Source of the DNA: Phototrophicus methaneseepsis
Lineage (GTDB): Bacteria; Chloroflexota; Anaerolineae; Aggregatilineales; Phototrophicaceae
Direction of reading: 5' to 3'
Length of the DNA: 64,000 bases
Assembly (NCBI RefSeq): GCF_015500095.1
Contig: NZ_CP062983.1
Coordinates: 3,658,001 to 3,722,000 of the forward strand
A program made the position numbers and the translations under genes. A model generated the notes under the pieces. The model saw nothing but the letters and a program-made list of their open reading frames with translations. It ran no database searches and was not told where the DNA came from. The first letter of the stretch is position 1. Each line of letters starts with the position of its first letter. Below, one piece after another: positions 43,550-51,798 of the stretch.

Positions 43550-44191
43550 ATGCATACGATGCAAGATACACGCCGACATATTCTCGAAATTCTACGAGAG
43601 CGTGAAGAAGCGACCGTGAGCGAAATTGTTGACGAGTTATGTCAACGGCGCGGCGAGAGCATCACGGCAGTGACTGTGCGCCATCATCTCGGCATCTTGC
43701 AAAATGATCAGATGATTACAATCTCCACAACAAAACATCGCCGAAGTCCAGGACGACCTCAACACCTGTATACACTCACCAGCGTTGCTGAGAATCAATT
43801 TGCTAATAACTATCAGGACCTAGCAACCAATCTCCTGAAGGAATTGCGCACAGCATTACCAGAGAAAGATGTCAACGTCATTCTGGAAGGCGTTGCAGAT
43901 TCAATGGCTTCTTCTGCTTGCGTACCAGAAGGGCCCATTGAAGAGCGTATTTCATCAGCTATCGAATATATGAATGGGCATGGATACGAAGCCGCCTACG
44001 AACCCACTGAGGGAGGCTACCTACTTTACACCTACAATTGTCCTTATCATGCTATCTCTAAATCTGATAGCGCGCTGTGCCAGATGGATATGCGGCTAAT
44101 CGCCTCAATGATTGGCGTTGTGCCACGCCTTGTCTCACAAATCGCTGATGGCTCAGCGGCTTGCTCGTATTTTATCCCCGTCCCCTCCTGA
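43550..44191 (+). CDS. SufR-like Fe-S-sensing transcriptional regulator
   Basis: 213 aa. The N-terminal winged helix (about 5-75) has TVSEIVDELCQR and AVTVRHHLGILQNDQMI as recognition region, ending with a SPGRPQHLYTLT wing, as in the DeoR/ArsR-like SufR family. The C-terminal half has four candidate Fe-S ligands: Cys in SSACVPEG, NCPYHAI, ALCQMDM and SAACSYFI; the last three match the SufR pattern. SufR represses suf/isc genes when it holds a cluster. Its neighbour 188 nt downstream is an A-type Fe-S carrier, which fits. A second ATG lies 9 nt downstream of the chosen start. Confidence 0.85.
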   Translation: MHTMQDTRRHILEILREREEATVSEIVDELCQRRGESITAVTVRHHLGILQNDQMITISTTKHRRSPGRPQHLYTLTSVAENQFANNYQDLATNLLKELRTALPEKDVNVILEGVADSMASSACVPEGPIEERISSAIEYMNGHGYEAAYEPTEGGYLLYTYNCPYHAISKSDSALCQMDMRLIASMIGVVPRLVSQIADGSAACSYFIPVPS

Positions 44192-44306
44192 TTTTTAGCT
44201 GAACCCTAATTCATTCTCATAGGCATTCGGTCGTATTTGGTTCTAAATACTGCCATATGTTACGGATATTCTGTTATCCTTATAATAATGATCGCTATCT
44301 GTTTTA

Positions 44307-44335
44307 TTGACGCTTTTTAGGGCCTGTGCTATAGT
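44307..44335 (+). promoter_or_regulatory. Sigma-70 promoter of the A-type Fe-S carrier gene
   Basis: TTGACG, a 17-nt spacer and TATAGT, about 45 nt upstream of the ATG. The carrier therefore has its own promoter separate from the regulator gene. Confidence 0.75.
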
Positions 44336-44379
44336 TTTCCTAGTATGCATCAACAATCGTAAATAGGAGCCACCAAATC

Positions 44380-44802
44380 ATGGCTGTGATTGAAGAACCC
44401 CAGACCTTAAGTGTAGAGGAAGCCGCACTGATTGTGACACCCGCTGCAGTCGGCGTTATTAAGAATCTGTTGGAACAGCGCAATATCCCGGATCACGCTC
44501 TGCGCGTGTTCGTTACGGGTGGCGGTTGCTCTGGTTTACAATATGGTATGTCTTTCGAGGCAGAAGCGCAGGATTACGATGCTGTTGTTGAAAAAGACGG
44601 CGTCCGCCTCCTGGTTGACCCAACCAGCCTTGTTTATCTCAAAGGTGCCACCATCGACTTTGTTGACAGCCTGATTGGCGGCGGCTTCCGCATTGATAAT
44701 CCCAATGCCGTTTCACAATGCGGTTGTGGTCACTCCTTCAAAGCGGAAAATGGCGAAGGCGCTGCCGAAGGTGGTTGCAGTACCTGCAGCAGCAGCTACT
44801 AA
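44380..44802 (+). CDS. A-type iron-sulfur carrier (IscA/ErpA/HesB family)
   Basis: 140 aa. The HesB/IscA domain has the three cluster ligands in place: Cys in GGGCSGLQYG (about residue 49) and QCGCGHSF (about 113 and 115). An unusual tail follows with GGCSTCSSSY, adding a CxxC pair. A-type carriers accept Fe-S clusters from the Suf/Isc scaffold and hand them to apoproteins. AGGAG lies 11 nt before the ATG, slightly long. It sits downstream of the SufR-like regulator and ends at a strong bidirectional terminator. Confidence 0.93.
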   Translation: MAVIEEPQTLSVEEAALIVTPAAVGVIKNLLEQRNIPDHALRVFVTGGGCSGLQYGMSFEAEAQDYDAVVEKDGVRLLVDPTSLVYLKGATIDFVDSLIGGGFRIDNPNAVSQCGCGHSFKAENGEGAAEGGCSTCSSSY

Positions 44803-44821
44803 GACATCTCTCAACTCAACA

Positions 44822-44849
44822 AAAAACGCCCACAGTTGTGGGCGTTTTT
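44822..44849. terminator. Bidirectional terminator between iscA-like and SH3 genes
   Basis: AAAAACGCCCACA / TGTGGGCGTTTTT is a near-perfect symmetrical stem with A and T runs on both sides, between convergent genes ending at 44802 and 44868. Confidence 0.9.
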
Positions 44850-44867
44850 AATTCCTCCATAGACCAC

Positions 44868-45644
44868 TTAGCGCCTGAGAAAAGATACAAACAGACCAAG
44901 CGCGCCACCAGCAGCCAGCAGCAGTACAGGCACAATTGGCGCCATATCGCCTGCGGCAAAGGTATTGATTGCTGCCTCAAGAGCATCTGGCGTTGCTGTT
45001 GGGATAATAGGACCTGTTGCCGTTGGCGTCCGGCGCGCAGCCACAAAATCAGGCGGAAACGTAAACGTCGGTAGTGGGCCGGAAGCACTGGAAGAGCTGT
45101 TGCCACTACTGATTTCCAGTTCGCGCGAGCTTTCTCCCAAGTTATCACTTTCAGCAGTCACATTGACGTCTACAGTAGCATTTGGGTCGGGCGTGCCACC
45201 TTCCGGCACCAGGTTGACGACAGCCGTGGGTGTTGAGAATGGATCAATCGGAGGAATGAGCGATTCATCGCCATTGATCGTCACAAGTTCACCAAAGACC
45301 CAACCTCGCCCACTTGGAGATTGGTCAAAGGCAAATTGGTACCAGCTAAAATAAACACCTGTAACAGTATAGTTGACCCCTGCATCCAATTGGCCCAGTA
45401 ATTCGCCAGAAGGGTCTGGATCCAGGCGCACATTGGCACTTTCGGCGCTTAACACCAGTGACACCGGGGCTTCGGCGGTTGGCGTCCACGTTGGCGTTGG
45501 CGTAGAAATTGTGATATCTGTGGGCAATGCTCCTTGTGTGGGTAAATCAATAACGACTGGCGTTGGCGATACAAAAGTTTGTGCCATAGCCAGGGGGATG
45601 GAAACAAATAGAATCAATAGCAATACGAGTGTGCGATGTAGCAT
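44868..45644 (-). CDS. Secreted/anchored SH3-domain protein
   Basis: About 258 aa from the ATG at 45644 (a TTG at 45650 is an alternative). The signal peptide ends near PLAMAQ. A Thr/Pro linker follows, then one bacterial SH3 domain (SLVLSAESANVRLDPDPSG to GRGWVFGELVTI, about 62-125). A long Ser/Thr/Pro-rich region and a C-terminal membrane helix (MAPIVPVLLLAAGGALGLFVSF) with a basic end (LRR) finish it, like a C-terminal anchor. It is the last gene of a three-gene minus-strand operon with the LysM-M23 and propeller genes. It probably binds wall peptides outside the membrane. Confidence 0.8.
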   Translation of the reverse strand: MLHRTLVLLLILFVSIPLAMAQTFVSPTPVVIDLPTQGALPTDITISTPTPTWTPTAEAPVSLVLSAESANVRLDPDPSGELLGQLDAGVNYTVTGVYFSWYQFAFDQSPSGRGWVFGELVTINGDESLIPPIDPFSTPTAVVNLVPEGGTPDPNATVDVNVTAESDNLGESSRELEISSGNSSSSASGPLPTFTFPPDFVAARRTPTATGPIIPTATPDALEAAINTFAAGDMAPIVPVLLLAAGGALGLFVSFLRR

Positions 45645-45665
45645 AAGCAATCTACCCAGGGAAAT

Positions 45666-47243
45666 TTATCGTTGAATCTGATTGATGGGGTTATCTCGGC
45701 CTTGCTCAGCTTGAGCAAGAGTTTCGTCACGTTGCATAAAGCCCTGATATTCTAATCCGTTCCAACCTGTGACAACCCATCCGTCCATCACAAAAGATGG
45801 CACTGAGAAAGCGCAATTCTCGCAATCTGCTGGTATCCATTCGCCATTATAACGACGAGCAATATGCAAGTGCGTCGCGCTAGAAAAACCCCCGGCACAG
45901 GCAGCGTGCCCTGTAGGGTCCCCTACGGCGACTGTCGTTCCCGCTGCAATACGCTCTGTTGAAGCCAGATGTAAGTAGAGGATAGTCCAGCCAGTTTCTT
46001 CGATGCCATCCCCGTCCAGGTCCAACACCACAACGCCTTCATCGCTGCGTGCAATAATGCCAGGAGCAACAGCCCTCACCCATGAGGTGGAAGTGTAGCA
46101 AAAATTACTCCCTGCGGGGCGTTCATCCGGCGGCGCAAAATCAACCGCGGACCATGCACTTCCTGCACCCCAACCGCCATGTGGGCCGCCCGTATAAAAC
46201 CAAACTTCGTCTTCTGCGAAAGGCAATGCCATTTGCGGTTGTTGCAAGTTCGCTGGTACAGGGTCGCTACTAGCTATGAAAGGGTCCCCAAATAGCTGTG
46301 CATACAACGCAGAAAAACCATTTGTGCTGATGTCATATTGCCAGTGCGGCAATGTGGTGTTCAAACTGAAGAAGTATTGTAATGCGGCACTGGCTGCATT
46401 TAATTCCGGTGCGTAAAACAACCGCGAGCCATCTGGTAATTGCAATATGGTCGCGCCATCATACTTACGGGCATAGTAACCTCGGTTGATTTCGTTGGCT
46501 GCCCAGGATAACTGCTTATAAAGCCCTCCTCGGTCAATCGCTCCTGAATCATCCATGCTGATGAGCGGATGGGTCAATAAGTACTCAAAAGGCTGTGGAT
46601 TTTGCAACCAGCCAGCCCGATACTCCAGGAGCGTCAACAGCAAACGCGGATCAACACTGTATTCCAGGGAAACACGTTCAACAATCTGTGCTGCCGTTAG
46701 AGTATCCATGCGCTCTGTGCCATCATTCAGGCTTGTGCGTACTTCATCCGTCGCTAGCTTGATATAACCAACCTGCTGGGCCACAAAGGATGCAACATCA
46801 AAGTCAATGCTTTCCGGTCCACGCACGAGACGCCCATCTGGCATGATGACCTCAGTAGGGGTTTGTGCAGTTGGCGCGCCGGGCAACCTCAACACCTGCC
46901 CTACTGAGAGTAAATCAGGGTTTGGCAAGTCATTTTCTGCGAGTAAGCTTTCAAGCGTGACATTATAATTGGCAGCGATAATCGAAAGCGTCTCACCAGG
47001 TTGAACAACATGCTCTTCTGCTATAGAAGCTGTATCGTTGATATCTGCCGGAGCTAACGTCGGAATGACAGCTTCGCTATCAGGCGCGCTGATAACAGAA
47101 TCATCCACAGTGCTTGCCTGCGGATCAATCTGCACAACTTGATTAGATGGTGTCGATGTAATCACAATGACTGTCGGGGATGAACAACTCGTCCCCAACA
47201 GCATCAAGATAGAAATGAATGACCAGAAAATTCGTTTTTGCAA
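45666..47243 (-). CDS. LysM and M23 (LytM-type) lipoprotein peptidase
   Basis: 525 aa. The signal peptide ends in a lipobox-like LLGTSC (Cys20). A LysM domain (about 78-122) has the classic HVVQPGETLSIIAANYNVT and LLSVGQVLRLPG. The C-terminal M23 domain (about 370-500) has a possible first Zn segment PHGGWGAGSAWSAVDFAPP and the final THLHIARR; its spacing is atypical, so activity is uncertain. M23 enzymes cut or, when degenerate, regulate cutting of peptidoglycan cross-links. The start is TTG, 2 nt after the propeller gene stop, so translation is probably coupled. Confidence 0.88.
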   Translation of the reverse strand: MQKRIFWSFISILMLLGTSCSSPTVIVITSTPSNQVVQIDPQASTVDDSVISAPDSEAVIPTLAPADINDTASIAEEHVVQPGETLSIIAANYNVTLESLLAENDLPNPDLLSVGQVLRLPGAPTAQTPTEVIMPDGRLVRGPESIDFDVASFVAQQVGYIKLATDEVRTSLNDGTERMDTLTAAQIVERVSLEYSVDPRLLLTLLEYRAGWLQNPQPFEYLLTHPLISMDDSGAIDRGGLYKQLSWAANEINRGYYARKYDGATILQLPDGSRLFYAPELNAASAALQYFFSLNTTLPHWQYDISTNGFSALYAQLFGDPFIASSDPVPANLQQPQMALPFAEDEVWFYTGGPHGGWGAGSAWSAVDFAPPDERPAGSNFCYTSTSWVRAVAPGIIARSDEGVVVLDLDGDGIEETGWTILYLHLASTERIAAGTTVAVGDPTGHAACAGGFSSATHLHIARRYNGEWIPADCENCAFSVPSFVMDGWVVTGWNGLEYQGFMQRDETLAQAEQGRDNPINQIQR

Positions 47244-47245
47244 AT

Positions 47246-48589
47246 CTATTCGTCATAACTCCATACAGCGAACGTGCCGTTATCTACTGTGATAGGCGTC
47301 GCTGCTGCGTCCGATACATCGCGTATTTGTACAAGAGATACGGGTGAATCTGCAAGCATCAATTCCGTATAAACCAGATACTGGCTATCTGGGGACCATA
47401 TCCGATGGCTTTGGGAGAATTGATCAAAGTAAAGCAGCATATAGATAAAGTTACTCGTTGGGATAAATGTATTCAGAGGGGTGCTCAAGCCAGATGCTGT
47501 GTCAAGGATGTGCCATGTCAGCGAAACAAGGTCCTGTGCAGGCTGTGGTGCATCAAACTGATGCTGAATCGTCATCGGCTGCGCAGGCCGATTGATGCTA
47601 TCAACTGGCGTTTCCGGGGTTACAAAGGCAATTTTCTGACTATCCGGAGACCAGAAAAACCCAACAACGCCTTCAATCTCGCTTTGTGCGATCAATGCCC
47701 CACTGGTAGCTTCCACAACATTCAGCGTATTCAATCCGCGCTCATCAAGGATGCGATAAGCGACATAACGACCATCGGGCGACCAGGAAAAAGACACACT
47801 GCCAATGATATTCTGCACCAGTGGCAGAATGATGCCATCTTCAATCACAACGAGGTCCGCACCGCGACCTTGTTCTGTCGGGATTCCAACAAGAAGCCGA
47901 TTATCAACAGGAGACCACGCCGGAGCCTGGAACGTACCGGAGGAGCTTTGCTCAAAGCTGGTATCAAAATCATTTTGTAGAGCGCTATAAATACTTAAAT
48001 CCTGGTTATTCAGATGCAGCAATATGCGGGTTCCATCAGCACTCCAACTGTAATAAAGTGGCGCTGCCTGAGTCACTGTTTGGCGAGTCGTCGTCGCGTC
48101 TACATCATGGACAAGTTCCAGGTAAAGCCCCCCATTGTTAAAATCACTGACGAGCATTGCCAGATCAAAACAACGGTTTTCTGCATCGCAAGCTGTTGGG
48201 GACCAAGCAGCGTAAATAATAGTCTCTGCCGTACCTTCAAATGCTGCAATACCTCGATTCTGGCTATCTGGGGCGATGTAAGCCGCCGTTTCGAACGTCT
48301 GGGAAAACTCTAAATCGCAGCAGAAGTAAGCGAGTCGGCCATCCGTGCTCCAAGTCGGCCACTGGTATCGATGGACAGGCGTCCCATCCTCTGTCATGGC
48401 GAAGATGGTCCTTGAAGATCCATCAAATGTATAAACGTTATGGTCGTCCCCAATATACGCGATTTGGCCCGGTATAGCCGCCTCATCAACTTCACCTAGG
48501 CCCAAAGCGGGCACGCATAAAGCAAAGGCAAAAATAAGCCCTGCGACAAACTTAAAAGAGACTTTTGTTAAAAATCGTCTAAACAACAT
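47246..48589 (-). CDS. Secreted TolB/WD40-like propeller protein
   Basis: 447 aa. An N-terminal hydrophobic signal (about 12-32) is followed by a propeller with blades marked WSTDGRLAYF, WSPVDNRLLVGI, WSPDGRYVAYRI, WSPDSQKIAFVT and WSPDSQYLVYTE. No enzymatic residues are apparent. GGAGC lies 8 nt before the ATG. It leads the operon with the LysM-M23 and SH3 proteins, suggesting a shared envelope task. Confidence 0.85.
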   Translation of the reverse strand: MLFRRFLTKVSFKFVAGLIFAFALCVPALGLGEVDEAAIPGQIAYIGDDHNVYTFDGSSRTIFAMTEDGTPVHRYQWPTWSTDGRLAYFCCDLEFSQTFETAAYIAPDSQNRGIAAFEGTAETIIYAAWSPTACDAENRCFDLAMLVSDFNNGGLYLELVHDVDATTTRQTVTQAAPLYYSWSADGTRILLHLNNQDLSIYSALQNDFDTSFEQSSSGTFQAPAWSPVDNRLLVGIPTEQGRGADLVVIEDGIILPLVQNIIGSVSFSWSPDGRYVAYRILDERGLNTLNVVEATSGALIAQSEIEGVVGFFWSPDSQKIAFVTPETPVDSINRPAQPMTIQHQFDAPQPAQDLVSLTWHILDTASGLSTPLNTFIPTSNFIYMLLYFDQFSQSHRIWSPDSQYLVYTELMLADSPVSLVQIRDVSDAAATPITVDNGTFAVWSYDE

Positions 48590-48607
48590 GATCAGAGCTC
48601 CAACCTG

Positions 48608-48636
48608 TTGGGCATGAAGATCAGACCTAGTATACT
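48608..48636 (+). promoter_or_regulatory. Candidate promoter for the SCP2 gene
   Basis: TTGGGC, a 17-nt spacer and TATACT, about 50 nt upstream of the SCP2 ATG. Confidence 0.5.
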
Positions 48637-48687
48637 ATGATCGTTAGTGGGACTGTGACTTTTTCAAAAGAGTTAGGAGATACTCAG

Positions 48688-49014
48688 ATGCCAACACAAG
48701 AAGAAATCGCCGCCGTATTCCCAGAGATGATGGCGCGCTTCCAACCGGAAAAGGCCGAAGGCACAAACGTAACCATTCAATTCGACCTGAGCGGCGATAA
48801 TGGTGGGCTATACTGGGTGACAATTGCTGATGGCACAGCAGAATACGGTGAAGGCTCAAAAGAGGCTGATATGACAGTAAAAGCTTCTGCCGATGACTTT
48901 TACGCGCTCGTCAACGGAGACTTGAACCCTATGCAGGCTGTGATGTTCGGCAAAGTAAAGGTATCTGATGTGGGCCTGGGCATGAAAATGATGAGCATCT
49001 TCAACCTGGGATAG
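48688..49014 (+). CDS. SCP2 sterol-binding-domain protein
   Basis: 108 aa. A single SCP2 domain fills the protein: NVTIQFDLSGDNGGLYWVTI, then EADMTVKASADDFYALVNG and PMQAVMFGKVKVSDVGLGMKM, the family's end motif. SCP2 domains bind hydrophobic ligands such as fatty acyls or isoprenoids in the cytoplasm. TAGGAGA lies about 9 nt before the ATG at 48688; an upstream in-frame ATG at 48637 lies within the promoter and is rejected. Monocistronic, closed by a strong terminator. Confidence 0.9.
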   Translation: MPTQEEIAAVFPEMMARFQPEKAEGTNVTIQFDLSGDNGGLYWVTIADGTAEYGEGSKEADMTVKASADDFYALVNGDLNPMQAVMFGKVKVSDVGLGMKMMSIFNLG

Positions 49015-49036
49015 TTACCTTCGCTTATAGCTAAAA

Positions 49037-49064
49037 GAAAAAGCCGCATAACTGCGGCTTTTTC
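49037..49064. terminator. Terminator between SCP2 and HEAT genes
   Basis: GAAAAAGCCGCA / TGCGGCTTTTTC is a perfect 12-bp stem with loop TAAC. It lies between convergent genes and is symmetrical enough to serve both. Confidence 0.9.
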
Positions 49065-49093
49065 TTCTGGGATGGCTTATTCAAATGAGGTTG

Positions 49094-50104
49094 CTAGTCA
49101 TCTGTAGGCATATCGAAATCGCCTAGCATCAAATCTCCACTGAGCAAGCTGGCATTACCAATCGCATCATCGATAATATCCATCAGAATCACATCATCGG
49201 CTTCTTCAGCATCTTCGAGAGCATGCTCTAGCAAGCGCATGGCTTCACGTCCGCCGATTTCGCCCAGGGACCAGGCGACTGTCATACGCGCTTCGCTATC
49301 TCCCTCGTTATAGATACGAATGAGTGCCGGAACGGCTTCTTCTATCTGGAGCTCCCCGGCCGCACGTGCTGCGGCAACGCGTACAGCTTCGTCGTTGTTT
49401 TCCAGTTCTTCCAGGATAATGTCTGCCCAACGATCATCGCAGGTATGACCCATGGCGATGACAGAACTAAGATGCAGATCCGGGTCATCGCTGCGATACG
49501 CTTCGTTGATATGGGTCATCACATTGGTATGACTCGAATTTGAAATAGATTCCAACGCTGCGGAGCGCAGTAGAACCGATTCCTGACGATCTTCCAGAAG
49601 TTGGAAGAGACGCTGAAGCACAGGCTCGACATGACGTTCGCGTATTTTGCCCAATTCACCAAGCAGGACGAAATTGCCTAGAGCACGGCCTGCACCAGAA
49701 CGGACAAGTAAAGACTCATCATGAGACAGAGCATGCATCAACACATGCAGTGTTTCGAAGGTTTCACTCTCACTGAGCAACTCAAGAGCGACCTGACGTA
49801 TTTGCGCATCAGCATCGCTCATAGCCAGAATGCCGATACGTTCAAAATCCATGTCCTGATTGCTATCAGAGACATCAACCATCATCTGCAGCAAGACATG
49901 CTTTTGTGTCATTCCTAAAGAATCCCAGGCGCGCTGGAAGTCCATCAACTGTGTGTCAGTCAGGCCAGACAACCCATACAGGCTATCTGGGTCTGGCATA
50001 TGACCTTCTTCATTGCCGATTTGCTGCAACGCTTCTTCAAACGTCGGATACGCATCGGCGTCATCTTGTGTATATTGGAATGGGGCGTTCATAGAGATAC
50101 GCAC
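49094..50104 (-). CDS. HEAT-repeat protein
   Basis: 336 aa and acidic. After an N-terminal region with no repeats (1-65), about seven HEAT/PBS-lyase-type repeats follow, such as VRSGAGRALGNFVLLGELGK, LRSAALESISN, VRVAAARAAGELQIEEAVPA and ARMTVAWSLGEIGGREAMR. There is no signal peptide. HEAT arrays bind other proteins. The start is uncertain: AAGGAG lies 3 nt before the GTG at 50104 and 15 nt before an ATG at 50092. It begins 49 nt after the RseP-type protease gene on the same strand and may be cotranscribed. Confidence 0.82.
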   Translation of the reverse strand: MRISMNAPFQYTQDDADAYPTFEEALQQIGNEEGHMPDPDSLYGLSGLTDTQLMDFQRAWDSLGMTQKHVLLQMMVDVSDSNQDMDFERIGILAMSDADAQIRQVALELLSESETFETLHVLMHALSHDESLLVRSGAGRALGNFVLLGELGKIRERHVEPVLQRLFQLLEDRQESVLLRSAALESISNSSHTNVMTHINEAYRSDDPDLHLSSVIAMGHTCDDRWADIILEELENNDEAVRVAAARAAGELQIEEAVPALIRIYNEGDSEARMTVAWSLGEIGGREAMRLLEHALEDAEEADDVILMDIIDDAIGNASLLSGDLMLGDFDMPTDD

Positions 50105-50153
50105 ATACTCCTTAGCTTTTGTTTCAGTTCGGACTGTTGGTACAAACTACTCA

Positions 50154-51638
50154 TTAGGTGGGCAACGTCAGCGGGTTGATGATGTCATAGATGATAATCA
50201 ACACCGCAAGCCCCAGGATGATATACATACAAACACTGATGATCGTCGCCTCAATACGTGGTGATATGGGTTTACCACGCAGCACTTCGATCAAAACAAA
50301 CAGGATACGGCCCCCATCTAAGGGCGGCACGGGGAGCAGGTTCGTAATACCAAGGAAAATGCTCACCATAGCGATAAAGTTGAGGATGAGCTGCGGTGTG
50401 CCATCATCGATACTTTGCTGCAAGAACCTAGCACCAATACGGCTAATACCAACCACGCTCACTGGGCGCGCTTCTTCAGGGCTAATGGTGCCTTCGATCA
50501 AGCTGCGAGGCAGTGAAATGACGGTACCAATGATCTCGCCTGTCTGGTTAATGCCGTAAGAGACAGCTTTATCAAGAGGCTGAGGAATCATAGCTTCTTG
50601 CGCGACGCTATTCACGAAGATAACTCCGTTGTTCGTCGCGTAAACAGCATCAATCACCACACCGATACGGCCCTCCCCTGCTGGCGGGTTCACACGTGGT
50701 GTCAGGGTCACCTGATAAGGTTCCCCATCACGAAGAATATCCAGCAGAATAGTCTGCCCTTCTTTTTCTATAACTCGCGCTTGCATCGTGCTAATAGGGT
50801 CTTCCAGGTCAAATTGAACACCATCTAAAGCTGTGATCAAGTCGCCGGGGCGCAACCGAGCTGCTTCGGCTGGAGAGCCTTCCGCAATCCCGCCGACAAA
50901 AATATAGGGGCTGAGGGTATCCACTCCAGGTGTCAGGGTTACTTCATATTCATCACCCGTCTCTGCTCGACGCAGGCTGAGCGTGATAGGTTCATCCTGG
51001 CTTGCAACCAACTGCTGCAAGAAATCTTGCGTCGTGGGGAACATCTCACCGTTGACGCGCTCAATTACATCACCAATTTCAACACCGGCTTGTGCAAATA
51101 CACTGTTTTGTGGCACCTGGACAAGCTGGGTTCGTGCTCCGACAACTTCAGGCAGGCCAATGAGCGCCACAATGATAAAAAGGACGATTGCGGATGCAAC
51201 ATTCGCAAGAGCACCGGCGGCCATAAAGATGATACGAGACCCTGCGCTAGCATCCTGTAGGGCTACCATATCTTCATCAGCAACCCCGCGTTCCCGCAGT
51301 TGGGAACGCATATCTTCATAACGATGCTTTGGTTTTTCCTCAGCATCGTCTTCATCTGCTTCTGCCACTTCCTCATTGACTGGCCCAGCCATGTCTTCGC
51401 CGAGTGGCATCACATAACCACCAATAGGCAACCAATTTAAGACAATTTCCGTCTCACCCCATCGAAATAACCGGGCAAGGCGCGGCGGCCAGCCAATGCC
51501 AAATTCCAACACGCTGATGCCAGCCATCTTCGCTGCGAGAAAATGCCCTAGCTCGTGGATGATAATTGCCGGAATCAGCACCAGGGCAAACGCCAGCACA
51601 GACATTAGGAACTCGTTTTGGAGCAATCCTTGTAACAT
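50154..51638 (-). CDS. rseP: RseP-type site-2 (M50) zinc metalloprotease
   Basis: 494 aa. The first membrane helix carries the zinc motif IIIHELGHF (His28, Glu29, His32). Two PDZ domains follow (about 195-270 and 280-360), then the third zinc ligand region NLLPVPPLDGG (about 440) and a last helix. A poorly conserved acidic insert (EEVAEADEDDAEEKPKHR) follows the first helix. These proteases cut membrane-spanning anti-sigma factors or signal peptide remnants. No anti-sigma gene is adjacent. GGTGAT lies close before the ATG. Confidence 0.95.
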   Translation of the reverse strand: MLQGLLQNEFLMSVLAFALVLIPAIIIHELGHFLAAKMAGISVLEFGIGWPPRLARLFRWGETEIVLNWLPIGGYVMPLGEDMAGPVNEEVAEADEDDAEEKPKHRYEDMRSQLRERGVADEDMVALQDASAGSRIIFMAAGALANVASAIVLFIIVALIGLPEVVGARTQLVQVPQNSVFAQAGVEIGDVIERVNGEMFPTTQDFLQQLVASQDEPITLSLRRAETGDEYEVTLTPGVDTLSPYIFVGGIAEGSPAEAARLRPGDLITALDGVQFDLEDPISTMQARVIEKEGQTILLDILRDGEPYQVTLTPRVNPPAGEGRIGVVIDAVYATNNGVIFVNSVAQEAMIPQPLDKAVSYGINQTGEIIGTVISLPRSLIEGTISPEEARPVSVVGISRIGARFLQQSIDDGTPQLILNFIAMVSIFLGITNLLPVPPLDGGRILFVLIEVLRGKPISPRIEATIISVCMYIILGLAVLIIIYDIINPLTLPT

Positions 51639-51711
51639 TAATGATCACCTATCAACTGTCGACGTGATTGGGTGGATTATCCACTATATCTTTCGTACAT
51701 TTCATACACGC

Positions 51712-51741
51712 ATTATAAGCGCCACTTTCACTCAGTGGCAA
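51712..51741 (-). promoter_or_regulatory. Candidate rseP promoter overlapped by an inverted repeat
   Basis: On the minus strand TTGCCA, 18 nt and a perfect TATAAT lie about 75 nt before the rseP ATG. The inverted repeat GCCACT-N7-AGTGGC (51721-51739) covers the spacer and part of the -35, a position suited to a repressor site. Confidence 0.55.
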
Positions 51742-51798
51742 GCGATGGTCATTAACAGCGGTTAAGCGCAGGGAGAACGTACTCTGGATATATAGGGA

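Noticed and set aside
44191-44379. Riboswitch or leader RNA before the A-type carrier gene
   Set aside because: The promoter at 44307-44335 leaves only a leader of about 38 nt, too short for a known riboswitch, and no conserved fold was noticed.
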